Assembly (NCBI RefSeq): GCF_025685655.1
Contig: NZ_JAGSYG010000001.1
Span: forward strand, 496,001 to 560,000
Origin: Acidicapsa ligni
GTDB taxonomy: Bacteria > Acidobacteriota > Terriglobia > Terriglobales > Acidobacteriaceae
Length of the DNA: 64,000 nucleotides
Direction: 5' to 3'
In this document: piece after piece, positions 34,457 to 43,653 of the stretch
How the letters are laid out: the number at the start of each line of letters is the position of its first letter
Numbering within the stretch: the stretch's first letter is position 1
Notes under the pieces: model-generated
Told to the model about the DNA's origin: nothing
The model's input: the letters and a program-made list of their open reading frames with translations, nothing else
Database searches by the model: none
Position numbers and translations under genes: made by a program

Positions 34457-35428
34457 ATGGTTGATTTGCCTGTTCCTGAAAACGAGGAGTTTGATGAGGA
34501 ACTGCCCTCGCATGGGGGGGCGGAGCGACCGCTTGCGCCGGGGCTTTACCTGGTGGGCACTCCGATAGGCAATCTGGAAGACATTACGTTGCGTGCGATT
34601 CGCGTATTGAAGTCTGCGGATCGCATTGCCTGTGAGGATACGCGGCAGACGCAAAAGCTGCTGAACCACTTTGGCATTGCGACGCCGACGGTGAGCCTGC
34701 ATCTGCATAACGAGCGGGAGCGGGCTGGGGAGCTTGTTGCGGAGTTGAAGGCGGGGCGGCGGATTGCGTTGGTTTCGGATGCGGGGATGCCGGGGATCAG
34801 CGACCCGGGCGGCTACTTTACGCATGCGGCGATTGAGGCGGGGGTTACGGTATATCCCATTCCGGGGGCGAATGCGGCGGTGAGTGCGCTGGTGGCTTCG
34901 GGGCTGTCTACGGCGGCTTTTCAGTTTCTCGGGTTTTTGCCGGAGAAGGCTGGGGCGCGGCGCACGGTGCTGGAGGGATTGGCCAAGGCGGTGAGTTCGG
35001 AGTCGCAGAGTACGTTAATTTTTTACGAGGCTCCGCATCGCATTCTGGAGACGCTGGCGGATCTGGAATCCGTGTGGGGGCCGGGCCTGCGGGTGGTGGT
35101 GGCGCGCGAGGTCACCAAGTTGCATGAGGAGTTTTTGCGTGGCGGTGTGGCCGAGGTAAAGGCGAATCTTGCGGCTCGGGATCGAGTTCGCGGAGAGATT
35201 ACTTTGCTGGTGGATGCGGTGCCGCTTACGGAAACGCAGCAGGATGGGAGCCTGAGCCTGCTGAACCGGTTGCAGCAGTTGGAGTCGAGTGAGGGGCTGA
35301 GCGAGAAGGACGCGCTGAAGCGGATTGCTCGCGAGATGGGACAGGGAAAGAGCGATCTCTATCGCGAATTGCAGCGGGAGCGGGCGAAGGCCCAGGGGCC
35401 GGGCGCGGCGAAGAAGCGCGGTTCTTAA
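34457..35428 (+). CDS. rsmI: 16S rRNA (cytidine(1402)-2'-O)-methyltransferase
   Basis: This 323-residue tetrapyrrole-methylase-fold enzyme has the family start GLYLVGTPIGNLEDITLRA (about residues 30-48), ACEDTRQTQKLL, VSDAGMPGISDPG and YPIPGANA. It methylates the ribose of C1402 in 16S rRNA. An acidic 25-residue N-terminal extension precedes the domain. Its stop overlaps the stop of the convergent PilZ gene by four bases (TTAA shared). Confidence 0.95.
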   Translation: MVDLPVPENEEFDEELPSHGGAERPLAPGLYLVGTPIGNLEDITLRAIRVLKSADRIACEDTRQTQKLLNHFGIATPTVSLHLHNERERAGELVAELKAGRRIALVSDAGMPGISDPGGYFTHAAIEAGVTVYPIPGANAAVSALVASGLSTAAFQFLGFLPEKAGARRTVLEGLAKAVSSESQSTLIFYEAPHRILETLADLESVWGPGLRVVVAREVTKLHEEFLRGGVAEVKANLAARDRVRGEITLLVDAVPLTETQQDGSLSLLNRLQQLESSEGLSEKDALKRIAREMGQGKSDLYRELQRERAKAQGPGAAKKRGS

Positions 35429-35823
35429 GAGATTCCTGCGGATGTTGTGATTGCTTTGGCTGCGGCGAGTTCGGCAATCAGTTCGGAGAGTTGTTCGTGG
35501 CGGCGGGTGCTGAAGTCGAGAAAGCGAATTCCGATGGTGTTCTGATCGAGAACGGTCTGGCTTACGCCGCCGAGCCGCAGCGGAAGGCCATTCAGGAAAA
35601 ACTCCAGCTCGATGCGGATGAAGATTCCGAGATCGAAGCGGGTATCCAATTGCAGACGGCAGCCGCTGAGGCTTAGATCGAGGATCTGTCCGGGGAGGAT
35701 GGTTCCGGTCTTGACGAGGATGAGGTTTACGCCGGTTTCGATGGCGTGGCGGGAATGGGAACGGCGATCTTTGGCTGGAGCTGCTTTTGAAGCTGTTCCA
35801 GGGTCTGATGAATTAGTGGCCAT
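35425..35823 (-). CDS. PilZ-domain protein
   Basis: This 132-residue protein has an N-terminal RRSHSRH stretch followed by ILDLSLSGCRLQL, together matching the RxxxR and D/NxSxxG c-di-GMP-binding motifs of PilZ, although the second is DLSLSG. A short charged tail follows (HEQLSELIAELAAAK). Single-domain PilZ proteins act as c-di-GMP effectors on partner proteins. It converges with rsmI. Confidence 0.83.
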   Translation of the reverse strand: MATNSSDPGTASKAAPAKDRRSHSRHAIETGVNLILVKTGTILPGQILDLSLSGCRLQLDTRFDLGIFIRIELEFFLNGLPLRLGGVSQTVLDQNTIGIRFLDFSTRRHEQLSELIAELAAAKAITTSAGIS

Positions 35824-35848
35824 TCCCGCTTCCCTATTCGTTTCGGGG

Positions 35849-36337
35849 TTAGTGCCCCTCGGTTAGCTCCCAGGGACGTGCCGGGGCAGGTTGCAGGGCT
35901 TCGCGGCCTTTGACCCGGTCGTACTGGTAGACGTCGCTGGTGGTTCCCAGGGCTTCGTTGTAGAGGCTGATGCCGCCTGAAACCTGGGTTAGTTCTTCGG
36001 TAAACCGGTGAATTGCTGCGAGTTGCGGCGCGGTTGCGGGCAGCTCGTATTTGCTGGTTTTCAGAAATTTCTGGTAGCCGCGATCGAGCAGACGTGCGAT
36101 TTCACCGGCGACGAAGGCACCTGGACGCTCGTGGTAGGCGACTACTGTTCCGGCGGTGTCGATGGCCGAACCGCGCAGGGCAGCCGGGCTGTTGTTGGGC
36201 ACGAGGATTGCGGCGCAGCCATATTTTGCGACGCGGAAGCCGCCGGTTACTCCGGGAGCGGTTGCCACTTCAAAGCCGTGCGCCTTCAGTGCATCCTGAA
36301 TCTGCCCTACGGTGAGAGTTTTCGCTTTACCTGCCAT
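35849..36337 (-). CDS. Small protein of unknown function
   Basis: This 162-residue soluble protein has no membrane segment or signal. Residues 1-60 (TVGQIQDALKAHGFEVATAPG...GFRVAKYGCAAILVP) look like a compact alpha/beta unit; the C-terminal third is Pro-rich. No family is recognised. A large dyad lies upstream (36398-36436) in the 331-bp gap to the divergent membrane gene. Confidence 0.7.
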   Translation of the reverse strand: MAGKAKTLTVGQIQDALKAHGFEVATAPGVTGGFRVAKYGCAAILVPNNSPAALRGSAIDTAGTVVAYHERPGAFVAGEIARLLDRGYQKFLKTSKYELPATAPQLAAIHRFTEELTQVSGGISLYNEALGTTSDVYQYDRVKGREALQPAPARPWELTEGH

Positions 36338-36397
36338 GTCGAACGATCCAGTCCCCGATAGCCTGTCCGCTGATGGAATTGCGCACTGGTTTCAGGT

Positions 36398-36436
36398 GTT
36401 GAAATAGGTATCGGCAATACTGCCGATATCTTCAAC
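36398..36436. promoter_or_regulatory. Nested dyad upstream of the 162-residue gene (operator-like)
   Basis: TATCGGCA-ATAC-TGCCGATA (36409-36428) is a perfect 8-bp dyad, and outer arms GTTGAA (36398-36403) and TTCAAC (36431-36436) also pair. It lies 61-99 bp upstream of the minus-strand start at 36337, where an operator would be expected. The remaining gap to 36668 holds only a dispersed repeat. Confidence 0.45.
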
Positions 36437-36502
36437 TCTCGCACACCGTGTTCGGCAATCGCAATGTTGGGGGTGGTTGGGGGTTTTTCTTGGGGGTGGG
36501 GT

Positions 36503-36575
36503 GAAGCAGATTCCCTTCGGGAATGACAGCCAGAACTGCAAAGGCAAGGGCAACTGCAACGGCAAGGGCTACGGC
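36503..36575 (+). repeat. Dispersed hairpin/hexamer repeat, locus 9
   Basis: One core (36503-36534, loop TTC, GACAGCCAGAA version) with a short hexamer tail, between divergent genes. Confidence 0.87.
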
Positions 36576-36668
36576 CTTTGGGCGGAAGAAATTGTGGATT
36601 GGGTTCAATGGTGACGGATCTGGAGAGATAATTCTGCTAAGTGAAGTCAAACGAAGCGGAGAGAATTC

Positions 36669-36962
36669 ATGGAAAAGTTCTCAACCTTCCTTGAACGCTA
36701 CAAGGCCTCGCAGGCGCTGATTGCGGAACTTATGTTTCTGAAGGGGCGCACCCATATTGTGTGGGTGCACGGCGTCTCTTATTTTGGCGGGCTGCTTTTT
36801 CTGGGCATGACGGTGATGGATATCGACCGGCATCGCCACCAGTACACGGGGTGGCGGGAGATTGCGTGGCTGCTGGGCTCGCTGGCCGTGTATTGCGGTA
36901 TTGGGTATCTCTATGGCATTTGGCGATGGCGACAGCTTAAGCGGCAGGTGGGCGAGCGCTGA
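36669..36962 (+). CDS. Small two-helix membrane protein
   Basis: This 97-residue protein has two membrane helices (about 32-50 and 65-85) joined by a His/Arg-rich loop (DIDRHRHQYTGW) and a basic C-terminus. GGAGAGAATTC precedes the ATG. No family is recognised. Composition fits the genome, so it is likely real. Confidence 0.65.
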   Translation: MEKFSTFLERYKASQALIAELMFLKGRTHIVWVHGVSYFGGLLFLGMTVMDIDRHRHQYTGWREIAWLLGSLAVYCGIGYLYGIWRWRQLKRQVGER

Positions 36963-37032
36963 CTGGTCCGGGCGAGTGGGATGGCCGGTGGATGCCGATC
37001 GCGATGCGTGTGAGGTGCGCGGCTGTGAAGGG

Positions 37033-37097
37033 ATTTAGCTAAAGGGTTTGGCTGGCAAAATTTAGCCAAAGGGTTTGGCCAACAGGGTTTAGCTGCC
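37033..37097 (+). repeat. 27-bp tandem repeat upstream of the GT9 gene
   Basis: Two imperfect 27-bp units (37033-37059 and 37060-37086) beginning ATTTAGC, each containing AAAGGGTTTGGC, and a partial third (GTTTAGCTG). They end about 30 bp before the proposed start at 37128. Confidence 0.65.
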
Positions 37098-37127
37098 GGG
37101 CATTTGGGGCTGTGAGAAAATTGGACT

Positions 37128-38348
37128 TTGCGAAGACAGGTACAGTTCCGATTGCTGGTGGTGCGGCTGGGGGCCATGGGGGATATTCTCCATGCACTGC
37201 CGGCGATTACGGCGCTGCGCATGGCTCATCCTGCGTGGAAGATTGGCTGGGCTGTTGAGCCGAAGTGGCGAGGGCTGCTGGAGGCGGAGGTTGAAGCTGC
37301 GCCAATCGCTGCGGGCTATGCCGGTTCTGGTGGAGAGATCGCTGTTGCCTCGACAGGCTTTTCCAAGGGTAGCGTGGTGGAGATTGCGGGGAGCGGTTTG
37401 CGGCCCATGCTGGTGGAGCGTCCGCATCCGCTGCTGCCGATTCAGGGGCGCAGGTGGGAGCAGCCGGTTGTCGACAAACTGCATTTCGTTCCTGCCAAGG
37501 CGTGGGGACGCAAGCCGCTGAGTGGAGAGACGCTGGCGGGTATTCGAGCGCTGCGGGCGGAGCTAAGGGCTGAGAAGTACGATGCGGTGCTGGATCTGCA
37601 GGGGGCGATTCGATCTTCTGTGGTGTCGCGGCTGGCCGGCTGCGGGCGGGTGATTGGTAGTTCAAAGCCGTGGGAGTGGCCGGCGCGGTTTTTGTATAGC
37701 GAGCCGGTCGAAACCAGGGGCGAGCATGTGATTGAGCAGGGTGTGGAACTGGCGAGTGCGGTGGCGGGTGATCTGCTGCAGCCGATGCAGCCGTGGCTGC
37801 CGGTCAGTGAGGATGCCGAGACCTGGTGCGACACGGTTCTGGACGGTATGCCGGAAGGCAAAGAGATTGTTTTGATTCATCCGGGTGCGGGGTGGGGTGC
37901 GAAGCGCTGGCCTGCGGACAGGTATGGCGTGGTGGCTGCGGCGCTGGCGGATCGTGGGGCGATTGTGCTGATTCATGCTGCGCCGGGCGAGGAAGCGCTG
38001 GCTGAGGCGGCGGTGAGTGCTTCGGATGACAGTGCTTTTGTGGTGAGGCCGACGTTGGAACAGTTGATTGCGTTGACGCGGCGGATTTCGCTGGCGGTTG
38101 GCGGCGATACCGGGCCGGTACACCTGGCGTGTGCGCTGGGCAAGCCGGTCGTGGGCATTTATGGGCCGACGGATCCGGCGCGGAATGGGCCGTATGGGAA
38201 GCGGGTGCGGGTGTTGCGAAATCCTGAGAGCAGACGCGATCATCGGCGTGGTTCAGAGCCGGAAGCGGGATTATTGACGATTCAGCCAGCTCTGGTGATT
38301 ACGGCGGCGCTTGATTTGCTGGGGCCGGAACGGACGGAGCGGGGATGA
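37128..38348 (+). CDS. Glycosyltransferase family 9 (heptosyltransferase-like, WaaC/WaaF type)
   Basis: This 406-residue protein has a GT9 start (LLVVRLGAMGDILHALPAITAL) and the C-terminal donor motif GDTGPVHLACALGKPVVGIYGPTDPARNGP. VLIHPGAGWGAKRWP lies near residue 250. GT9 enzymes add ADP-heptose to LPS core Kdo in the cytoplasm. An insertion of about 50 residues near 75-125 makes it longer than WaaC. No ATG is available at the 5' end; a TTG at 37128 is the likely start. Its stop overlaps the next start by ATGA, so the two genes are coupled. Confidence 0.87.
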   Translation: MRRQVQFRLLVVRLGAMGDILHALPAITALRMAHPAWKIGWAVEPKWRGLLEAEVEAAPIAAGYAGSGGEIAVASTGFSKGSVVEIAGSGLRPMLVERPHPLLPIQGRRWEQPVVDKLHFVPAKAWGRKPLSGETLAGIRALRAELRAEKYDAVLDLQGAIRSSVVSRLAGCGRVIGSSKPWEWPARFLYSEPVETRGEHVIEQGVELASAVAGDLLQPMQPWLPVSEDAETWCDTVLDGMPEGKEIVLIHPGAGWGAKRWPADRYGVVAAALADRGAIVLIHAAPGEEALAEAAVSASDDSAFVVRPTLEQLIALTRRISLAVGGDTGPVHLACALGKPVVGIYGPTDPARNGPYGKRVRVLRNPESRRDHRRGSEPEAGLLTIQPALVITAALDLLGPERTERG

Positions 38349-38959
38349 TGGAGACTGGTTCCCTTACCTTTATGGAATCTTTTATGGCCCGATGGCAGAA
38401 GATTGCGCGGCGGATTCGTGTGCCGCTGGGATTTGTGGCGGCTGGCGTTTATATCTGGCAGCTTTACCGGCATGGGGTTGAGCTGCGGTGGATTGCGTGG
38501 AGCCTGGCGCTGGTGCTGCCGGGGCTGTGGCTGCGCAGCTATGCGTCGGGGTATGTGAAGAAGAACAGCGAGCTGACGATTACGGGGCCGTATGCTCATA
38601 CGCGGAATCCGCTCTACCTGGGCTCGATGCTGATGGCGGCGGGGTTTGCCGTGGCGCTGATGAGCTGGCCCTTCGCGGCGGTGCTGGTGGTGGGATTCAC
38701 GTTGATTTATGTGCCGGTGATTGCTTCGGAAGAGGCTTTTCTCAACCGGACGTTTGAGCAGTTCGAGTGGTATTGCGCTCGGGTTCCGCGATTGATTCCG
38801 AGGATTACGCCTGCGAGGTCGCCGGTGCCGACTCCGGGTGAGGCGGGGCAATTTTCTTTCGCGCTGTACCGCAAGCATCGCGAGTACAATTCAGCGATAG
38901 GGGCTGCTTTGCTGTACCTGAGCCTGTTCCTTGGGATGTATCTGCATTCACGACATTAA
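38345..38959 (+). CDS. Isoprenylcysteine carboxyl methyltransferase-like membrane protein
   Basis: This 204-residue protein has about five membrane helices and the ICMT/PEMT signature GPYAHTRNPLYLGSMLMAAG near residue 80, followed by EEAFLNRTFEQFEWYCARVPRLIPR. Family members methylate lipid or small-molecule substrates with SAM at the membrane. The four-base overlap with the GT9 gene suggests a role on envelope glycolipid (inference). The substrate is unknown. Confidence 0.85.
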   Translation: MMETGSLTFMESFMARWQKIARRIRVPLGFVAAGVYIWQLYRHGVELRWIAWSLALVLPGLWLRSYASGYVKKNSELTITGPYAHTRNPLYLGSMLMAAGFAVALMSWPFAAVLVVGFTLIYVPVIASEEAFLNRTFEQFEWYCARVPRLIPRITPARSPVPTPGEAGQFSFALYRKHREYNSAIGAALLYLSLFLGMYLHSRH

Positions 38960-39151
38960 AACGAGATGGTGCGGCAGTGTTGTCGATGCAACTCCCTTAT
39001 GAGCGGGATTCGTCTAAAAGACTGGACACTTAAAGCTGGACAATGCGTCCTGGCAGGACGGTAGAGCCGGGCGGGGTCTGGACACATCCGCGGCGTTGAG
39101 CGTTGCATACGTTGGGCGTCGCATTTAGTCGTTGCAATACAGGAGCTGGCC

Positions 39152-39928
39152 CTGATTCCGAATTTTCGTACTACTTTTCTTTTGCTATTGGCTGGCCTGT
39201 CGCTGGCTACGGTTGCCGTTGGGCAGCAGATTCCTCCTTTACCGGTACCCCGCCCGGGGTTTAGTTTTCCGGCCAAGCAGACTTTGACATATACGGTGGA
39301 CTGGCGGGTGTTTACGGCTGGGACGGCGGTTATTCATTTTGAGTCGGATGGGACGAATGAGCACCTGTCGGCGAATGCGGACACGATTGGGGCGATCAAC
39401 CTGTTGTTTCATGTGAGCGACAAGTTTCAATCGACGTTTGATCGCGAGAAGGGCTGCACTTCGGAGTTTGACAAGCAGACGGTGGAGGGACGGCGGCAGA
39501 TTTCGTCGACGCTGAAACTGGACTATCAGCAGGGCAAGTCAGTGATGGATGAGAAGAACCTGGTGAATGGGCAGGCAAAGCATCTGGAGTCCGGGATACC
39601 GGGATGTCTGACGGATCTGCTGACCGGGGTGTTTTATGCTTCGTCGCAACCGATGGAGGTGGGCAAGAGCTTCCAGATGCCGGTCGTGGATCCGCTGAAG
39701 ACGGTGGTGGTGACGATGAAGGTCGAGGCCAGGGAAGAGGTCAAGACTGCTGCCGGGACGTTCAAGACGGTGAAGGTGGAGCCGACGGCTGAGGCGGGTA
39801 TTGTGAAGAATCGCGGAAATATCTGGATCTGGTATACGGACGACGAGCGGCATTTGCCGGTGCAGATGCGGGCGCGGTTGTTCTGGGGGACGATTACTTT
39901 TCGGTTGGCTAGTGTGGAGAATAAATAG
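39152..39928 (+). CDS. DUF3108 secreted protein, probable CTG start
   Basis: The mature region (YTVDWRVFTAGTAVIHF..., GCLTDLLTGVFYAS, WYTDDERHLPVQMRARLFWGTITFRL) is DUF3108, a periplasmic beta-rich family. No ATG or GTG fits. A TTG at 39182 would give a signal peptide without charge, whereas CTG at 39152 has AGGAG six bases upstream and yields a proper signal (IPNFRTTFLLLLAGL, AVGQ site). That start, giving 258 residues, is preferred. The role is unknown; DUF3108 proteins are exported. Confidence 0.78.
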   Translation: MIPNFRTTFLLLLAGLSLATVAVGQQIPPLPVPRPGFSFPAKQTLTYTVDWRVFTAGTAVIHFESDGTNEHLSANADTIGAINLLFHVSDKFQSTFDREKGCTSEFDKQTVEGRRQISSTLKLDYQQGKSVMDEKNLVNGQAKHLESGIPGCLTDLLTGVFYASSQPMEVGKSFQMPVVDPLKTVVVTMKVEAREEVKTAAGTFKTVKVEPTAEAGIVKNRGNIWIWYTDDERHLPVQMRARLFWGTITFRLASVENK

Positions 39929-40000
39929 TTTTTTTTGGTGTCCCTGGCGGCGAAGGGGATTCTCTTTTCGGGGTTGATAGATAGAGGGGGAAGGGATAAC

Positions 40001-40165
40001 AGCAGATTCCCTTCGGGAATGACAGCCAGAAAAGCAAGGGCAAATGCAAGGGCAAGGGCAACTGCAACGGCAAATGCTAACAGCAGATTCCCTTCGGGAA
40101 TGACAGCCAGAAAAGCAACAGCAACTGCAACGGCAAGGGCAAGGGCAAAGCAAGGGCAACGGTAA
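40001..40165 (+). repeat. Dispersed hairpin/hexamer repeat, locus 10 (two copies)
   Basis: Two TTC-loop cores of the GACAGCCAGAA version (40001-40032 and 40081-40112), each with a hexamer tail, between convergent genes; the tail ends 40 bp from the minus gene's stop. Confidence 0.88.
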
Positions 40166-40204
40166 CCTAGGGTTTGTTGCTCTGGAGCTGATGTTTTGTT
40201 TGGG

Positions 40205-40501
40205 TTATTGCATGCGGTAGCGTTCGCGCATGGTGCGTTGCAGGCGGGACCAGTAGATGAGGTCGAAGGCTAGTTCTTTGCCGGGGAACATGGCCAGGGC
40301 TGCGCGGCGGGCGTTGGCGACCATGGCGGAGGCTTGTTCGACGGGCAGGTTGCGATCCTGTTGGATTACCTGGATGACCATGTTCATCATGAGCTGGAGA
40401 CGCCGGATGCGGCGGGACTCTTCGGCTTTTTCTTCGGGGGTCTGGAGTGATTCGGGCTTATACGTGGGCTGATTTTCCGTTTGGGCGGCTAGCTGGCTCA
40501 T
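40205..40501 (-). CDS. Small protein of unknown function downstream of comEC
   Basis: The Met at 40501 has GGAGG upstream and gives 98 residues; the longer frame to 40684 would overlap comEC and is rejected. It is largely helical and charged (EEKAEESRRIRRLQLMMNMVIQVIQQDRNL, VANARRAALAMFPGKELAFDLIYWSRLQRTMRERY). No family is recognised. It follows comEC by 118 bp in the same direction. Confidence 0.72.
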   Translation of the reverse strand: MSQLAAQTENQPTYKPESLQTPEEKAEESRRIRRLQLMMNMVIQVIQQDRNLPVEQASAMVANARRAALAMFPGKELAFDLIYWSRLQRTMRERYRMQ

Positions 40502-40619
40502 GCTTGTGGATGCCTCCGTTTCGATGCAAATGCTGGTGCGGATGCCTGCCTGATTCTGTGGATGGTACACCCGATTCCAAATGGAAATCACGGAATTTTT
40601 GCAGGTAGACCAGAGCTGG

Positions 40620-43550
40620 TTACCTGGTTTGGCACATGGGCTGGGGAGTGATGGAGTCGCTTCCGGGGTTGCCGTCCAATTCAAAGCAGGTGGTGCCGTC
40701 GATGTCGGTGCGGTAGGTGCGGATGTGCGCGGACTGGAGTTCGGCGAGGATTTCGGGACGGGGATGGTTGAAGCGATTGTGGCGTCCGCAGGAGATGACG
40801 GCCCAGGCTGGGGCTACCTGGGCGAGAAATGCCGGATGGGTGGACGTGATGCTGCCGTGGTGGCCGACTTTGAGGAGGATGCTTTGCAGGCCTGATTCTT
40901 GTGCGGCTTGTTCCTGCATGGAGCTTTCTTGCAAGGCTCTTTCCTGCATGGCTCTTTCTTCGGGCTCTTCGGCATCTCCGGCGAGGAGGATGCTGTTGGA
41001 TCGATAGGTGGCTTTCAGGACGAGCGAGTCGTTGTTGCCGGGTTGGGTTTTGGGCTGGTAGCTGCGTCCGGGGGCCAGAACGCGGAAGCTTGCCTGGCCG
41101 AGGGGGATGTTGTCTCCGGCGCGGAAGGAGCGGACTTGTGTGCCTGCGGCAAGGGCTTGCCGCAGCAGGGCGGTGTAGGCGGGGATGGGTGGGTTGCTGC
41201 CGACCCAGAGTTCGCGGGGACGGAAGTTGCGCAGGATGGCGGGCAGACCGCCCATGTGGTCCTGGTGGGCGTGGGTGAGGGCTACGGCGTCGAGGCGGCG
41301 GATGCCACGGGACCAGAGAGTTGCGGAGACTACGTCTTCTCCAATGTCGAAATTTGCCTGGGCGGTGGTGGGGAGAAAGCCGATGCCTCCGGCGTCGACG
41401 AGGAGGGTTTTGCCGTCGGGGGTGATGAGAAGGAGAGAATCGCCCTGGCCTACGTCGATGGCTTGGAAGAGGAGCGCGTTCGCGGGGTGGTCGATGGGGC
41501 GTGGGTAGAGCGTGGCGACGGCGGCAAGGAGGATCGCGGCCAGGGCGAGACTGCGCTGGCGTGTGCTGCCGCGGGCGAGTTGCAGGGACAGGACGAAGAG
41601 CGCGACGGCCAGGGCGATCTGCAGGGAGGTGGGTTGAGGGATGCGAAGATCGCCGAGAGTGAGTGCTCCCAGTGTGCGGACGATAGCCACGCTTAGATGG
41701 AGGATAACCGCGCAGATTACTGCCGGGATGAGGGCTGCGGCGGGCCAGATGGCTACGAGCGTCAGGACCAGCAGAAGCAGCATGGCGGCGGGGACGAGCA
41801 GGCCGAGCAGGGGCAGGATGAGCAGGTTGACGGGCAGGGCGTAGAGAGTGATGCGGTGGAAGTAAATGGCCATCGGCAGAGACAGGGCCAGTTCGACGAT
41901 GCAGGTGATGAAGATGAGTTCGGCGAGCTGGATGGCGATGCGAATGAGCCAGGGAAAAAACCGGCGTGCGATCGGGCGGGAGATGGCTTGTTCGAGACGG
42001 CGGGTGAGGATGCGCAGGGTTACGCGGAATTGCGCGATTTGGGGTGGCAGGCTGGGGTCGATAGAGATGAGCGGGAGGTCGTGCGTGGCTTCGCGATAGG
42101 GCCGGAGGGTGCGGTCGAGCAGCGGTAGAGCGATGCCTGCGATGGCTGTTACGGAGAGCAGGGTCATTTGCAGGCTGGCGTCGAAGAGGCTGCGTGGGCT
42201 GACGGCAAGCAGGCAGAGGGTGGCGAATCCGATGACGTTAAGCGGGCTGCGGGTGCGATAGAAAAGGCGGCCGATGAGGTAGAGGGTGATCATCCAGAAA
42301 CCGCGCTGGGCGGGCAGCGCGAACCCGGTAAAGAGGGCGTAGGCGAGCGTGAGGCCGATGGTGAGTGCGGTGGTGGGGAGTGGTGGGATTCGGAGGCGAC
42401 GGGCGAGGGCGAAGACGAAGGCCGAGAGTATGGCCAAGTGCAGGCCGGAGACGACGACGAGATGGAAGGAGCCGGTGCGTTCGAAGCCGATGCGGAGGGT
42501 GCGGGTGAGGTAGGTGCGGTCCCCGGCGATGAGGGCGGCGAGCATGGCGGCGTCTTCTGGCGTGACGCGCAGGGTCCGAGGTAGCGCGTGGGTGAGGGCT
42601 GGGAGCGATGCGAGGCGGGTGCTGGCGGATTGCTGCAGGCTGTTGAGTTGGCAGGCGATGGAGGTTGCAGATGCGTGGTTGAGGATGGTGAGGCGTGGTT
42701 GGTTGCCGTCCTGTTTGCTGGAGTCAAGGGAACTGGTGGCGGCGATGCTTTGGGATTGGAGATAGTCGGTCTGGCTCCATACGCCGGGGTCGTGGTAGGT
42801 GTCTGGCGAGAGCATGCGGACGACTGCCTGGAGATGGTCGCCGCAGCTGATGGGGGTTGAGGAGTCGGGATTGGCATGGGGCCAATGGATTGTCAGGCGG
42901 AGTTTGGCGGTTTGAGATTTGGGGATTGCGGTGAGGATGTCGGCCTGGTCGGTGACTGTTTCGGCGGAGGTTAGTTCAAGGTCTACCTGCTGGAGTTGAT
43001 GGGGGGATGAGATTGCGGGTACGTCTTGAGTTTCGGGTTCATTTTGGGCTTCGGGGGCGGTCTGGGCTTCGGGGATGTCTTCGGCTTCTGGTGCGGCGTT
43101 GCGTAGCGGACCGGCGGCGGTGACGGTGCCTTCCACTGTGCGCAAGAGGCCGTTGTTGAGGGCGGTGATGGTTGGCGAGGGAGCGGGTTGGCGTTCGGAT
43201 TCGGCGGACCATGTGCCGAGAGTGATCCAGATGAGGGCGATTGGGAGCCAGCTCAGGCGGGGTGCTTTGAAGATTGCGCAGCCTGCTATGAGGGTGAGCG
43301 GAGCTAGTCCGGCGAGGAGAATGCCGGGGCGCAGGTATTGAAAGCGGGCGATGAGGATGCCTGCGATGAAGAGCAACGCGGCATAGAAGAGCGGGATGAG
43401 GATGGCGGGGTTGTAGGGCAGAGCGGGATTCCAGCGCGAAGTGGCGTGGCGTTGTTTGGAGGCGGGAGAAAGGGCTGGGGTGGACAGGGGTTTCTCCTTG
43501 CTCGGGGCTCGGGCGCGGGCCGGGTGCTTGCCGGGCGTGATTCGGGGCAC
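40620..43550 (-). CDS. comEC: DNA internalisation competence protein ComEC/Rec2
   Basis: This 976-residue protein starts at GTG. An N-terminal DUF4131-like part with membrane helices (about 50-110) precedes the multi-helix Competence domain (about 350-650), where VVVSGLHLAILSAF is the typical first motif. The C-terminal metallo-beta-lactamase domain (about 690-970) has LTHAHQDHMGG, a complete HxHxDH. ComEC forms the inner-membrane channel for single-stranded DNA in natural transformation. A short Met/Gln/Glu repeat (AMQERALQESSMQEQAAQESGLQ) is inserted in the lactamase domain. No other com genes are here. Confidence 0.93.
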   Translation of the reverse strand: MPRITPGKHPARARAPSKEKPLSTPALSPASKQRHATSRWNPALPYNPAILIPLFYAALLFIAGILIARFQYLRPGILLAGLAPLTLIAGCAIFKAPRLSWLPIALIWITLGTWSAESERQPAPSPTITALNNGLLRTVEGTVTAAGPLRNAAPEAEDIPEAQTAPEAQNEPETQDVPAISSPHQLQQVDLELTSAETVTDQADILTAIPKSQTAKLRLTIHWPHANPDSSTPISCGDHLQAVVRMLSPDTYHDPGVWSQTDYLQSQSIAATSSLDSSKQDGNQPRLTILNHASATSIACQLNSLQQSASTRLASLPALTHALPRTLRVTPEDAAMLAALIAGDRTYLTRTLRIGFERTGSFHLVVVSGLHLAILSAFVFALARRLRIPPLPTTALTIGLTLAYALFTGFALPAQRGFWMITLYLIGRLFYRTRSPLNVIGFATLCLLAVSPRSLFDASLQMTLLSVTAIAGIALPLLDRTLRPYREATHDLPLISIDPSLPPQIAQFRVTLRILTRRLEQAISRPIARRFFPWLIRIAIQLAELIFITCIVELALSLPMAIYFHRITLYALPVNLLILPLLGLLVPAAMLLLLVLTLVAIWPAAALIPAVICAVILHLSVAIVRTLGALTLGDLRIPQPTSLQIALAVALFVLSLQLARGSTRQRSLALAAILLAAVATLYPRPIDHPANALLFQAIDVGQGDSLLLITPDGKTLLVDAGGIGFLPTTAQANFDIGEDVVSATLWSRGIRRLDAVALTHAHQDHMGGLPAILRNFRPRELWVGSNPPIPAYTALLRQALAAGTQVRSFRAGDNIPLGQASFRVLAPGRSYQPKTQPGNNDSLVLKATYRSNSILLAGDAEEPEERAMQERALQESSMQEQAAQESGLQSILLKVGHHGSITSTHPAFLAQVAPAWAVISCGRHNRFNHPRPEILAELQSAHIRTYRTDIDGTTCFELDGNPGSDSITPQPMCQTR

Positions 43551-43653
43551 GCGGGAATGTGGCGCTGCGAGAGCGGCGTTTCTGAAAATTGAGCTGGATA
43601 GCTGGGAGCAAGCGTAGCAGATCGGGCAGGGTGAGGAATGCGGATCGGCGGGA

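Noticed and set aside
40502-40684. N-terminal extension of the 98-residue gene after comEC
   Set aside because: It would overlap the comEC 3' end and has no homology-like character; the later Met has a good ribosome site.
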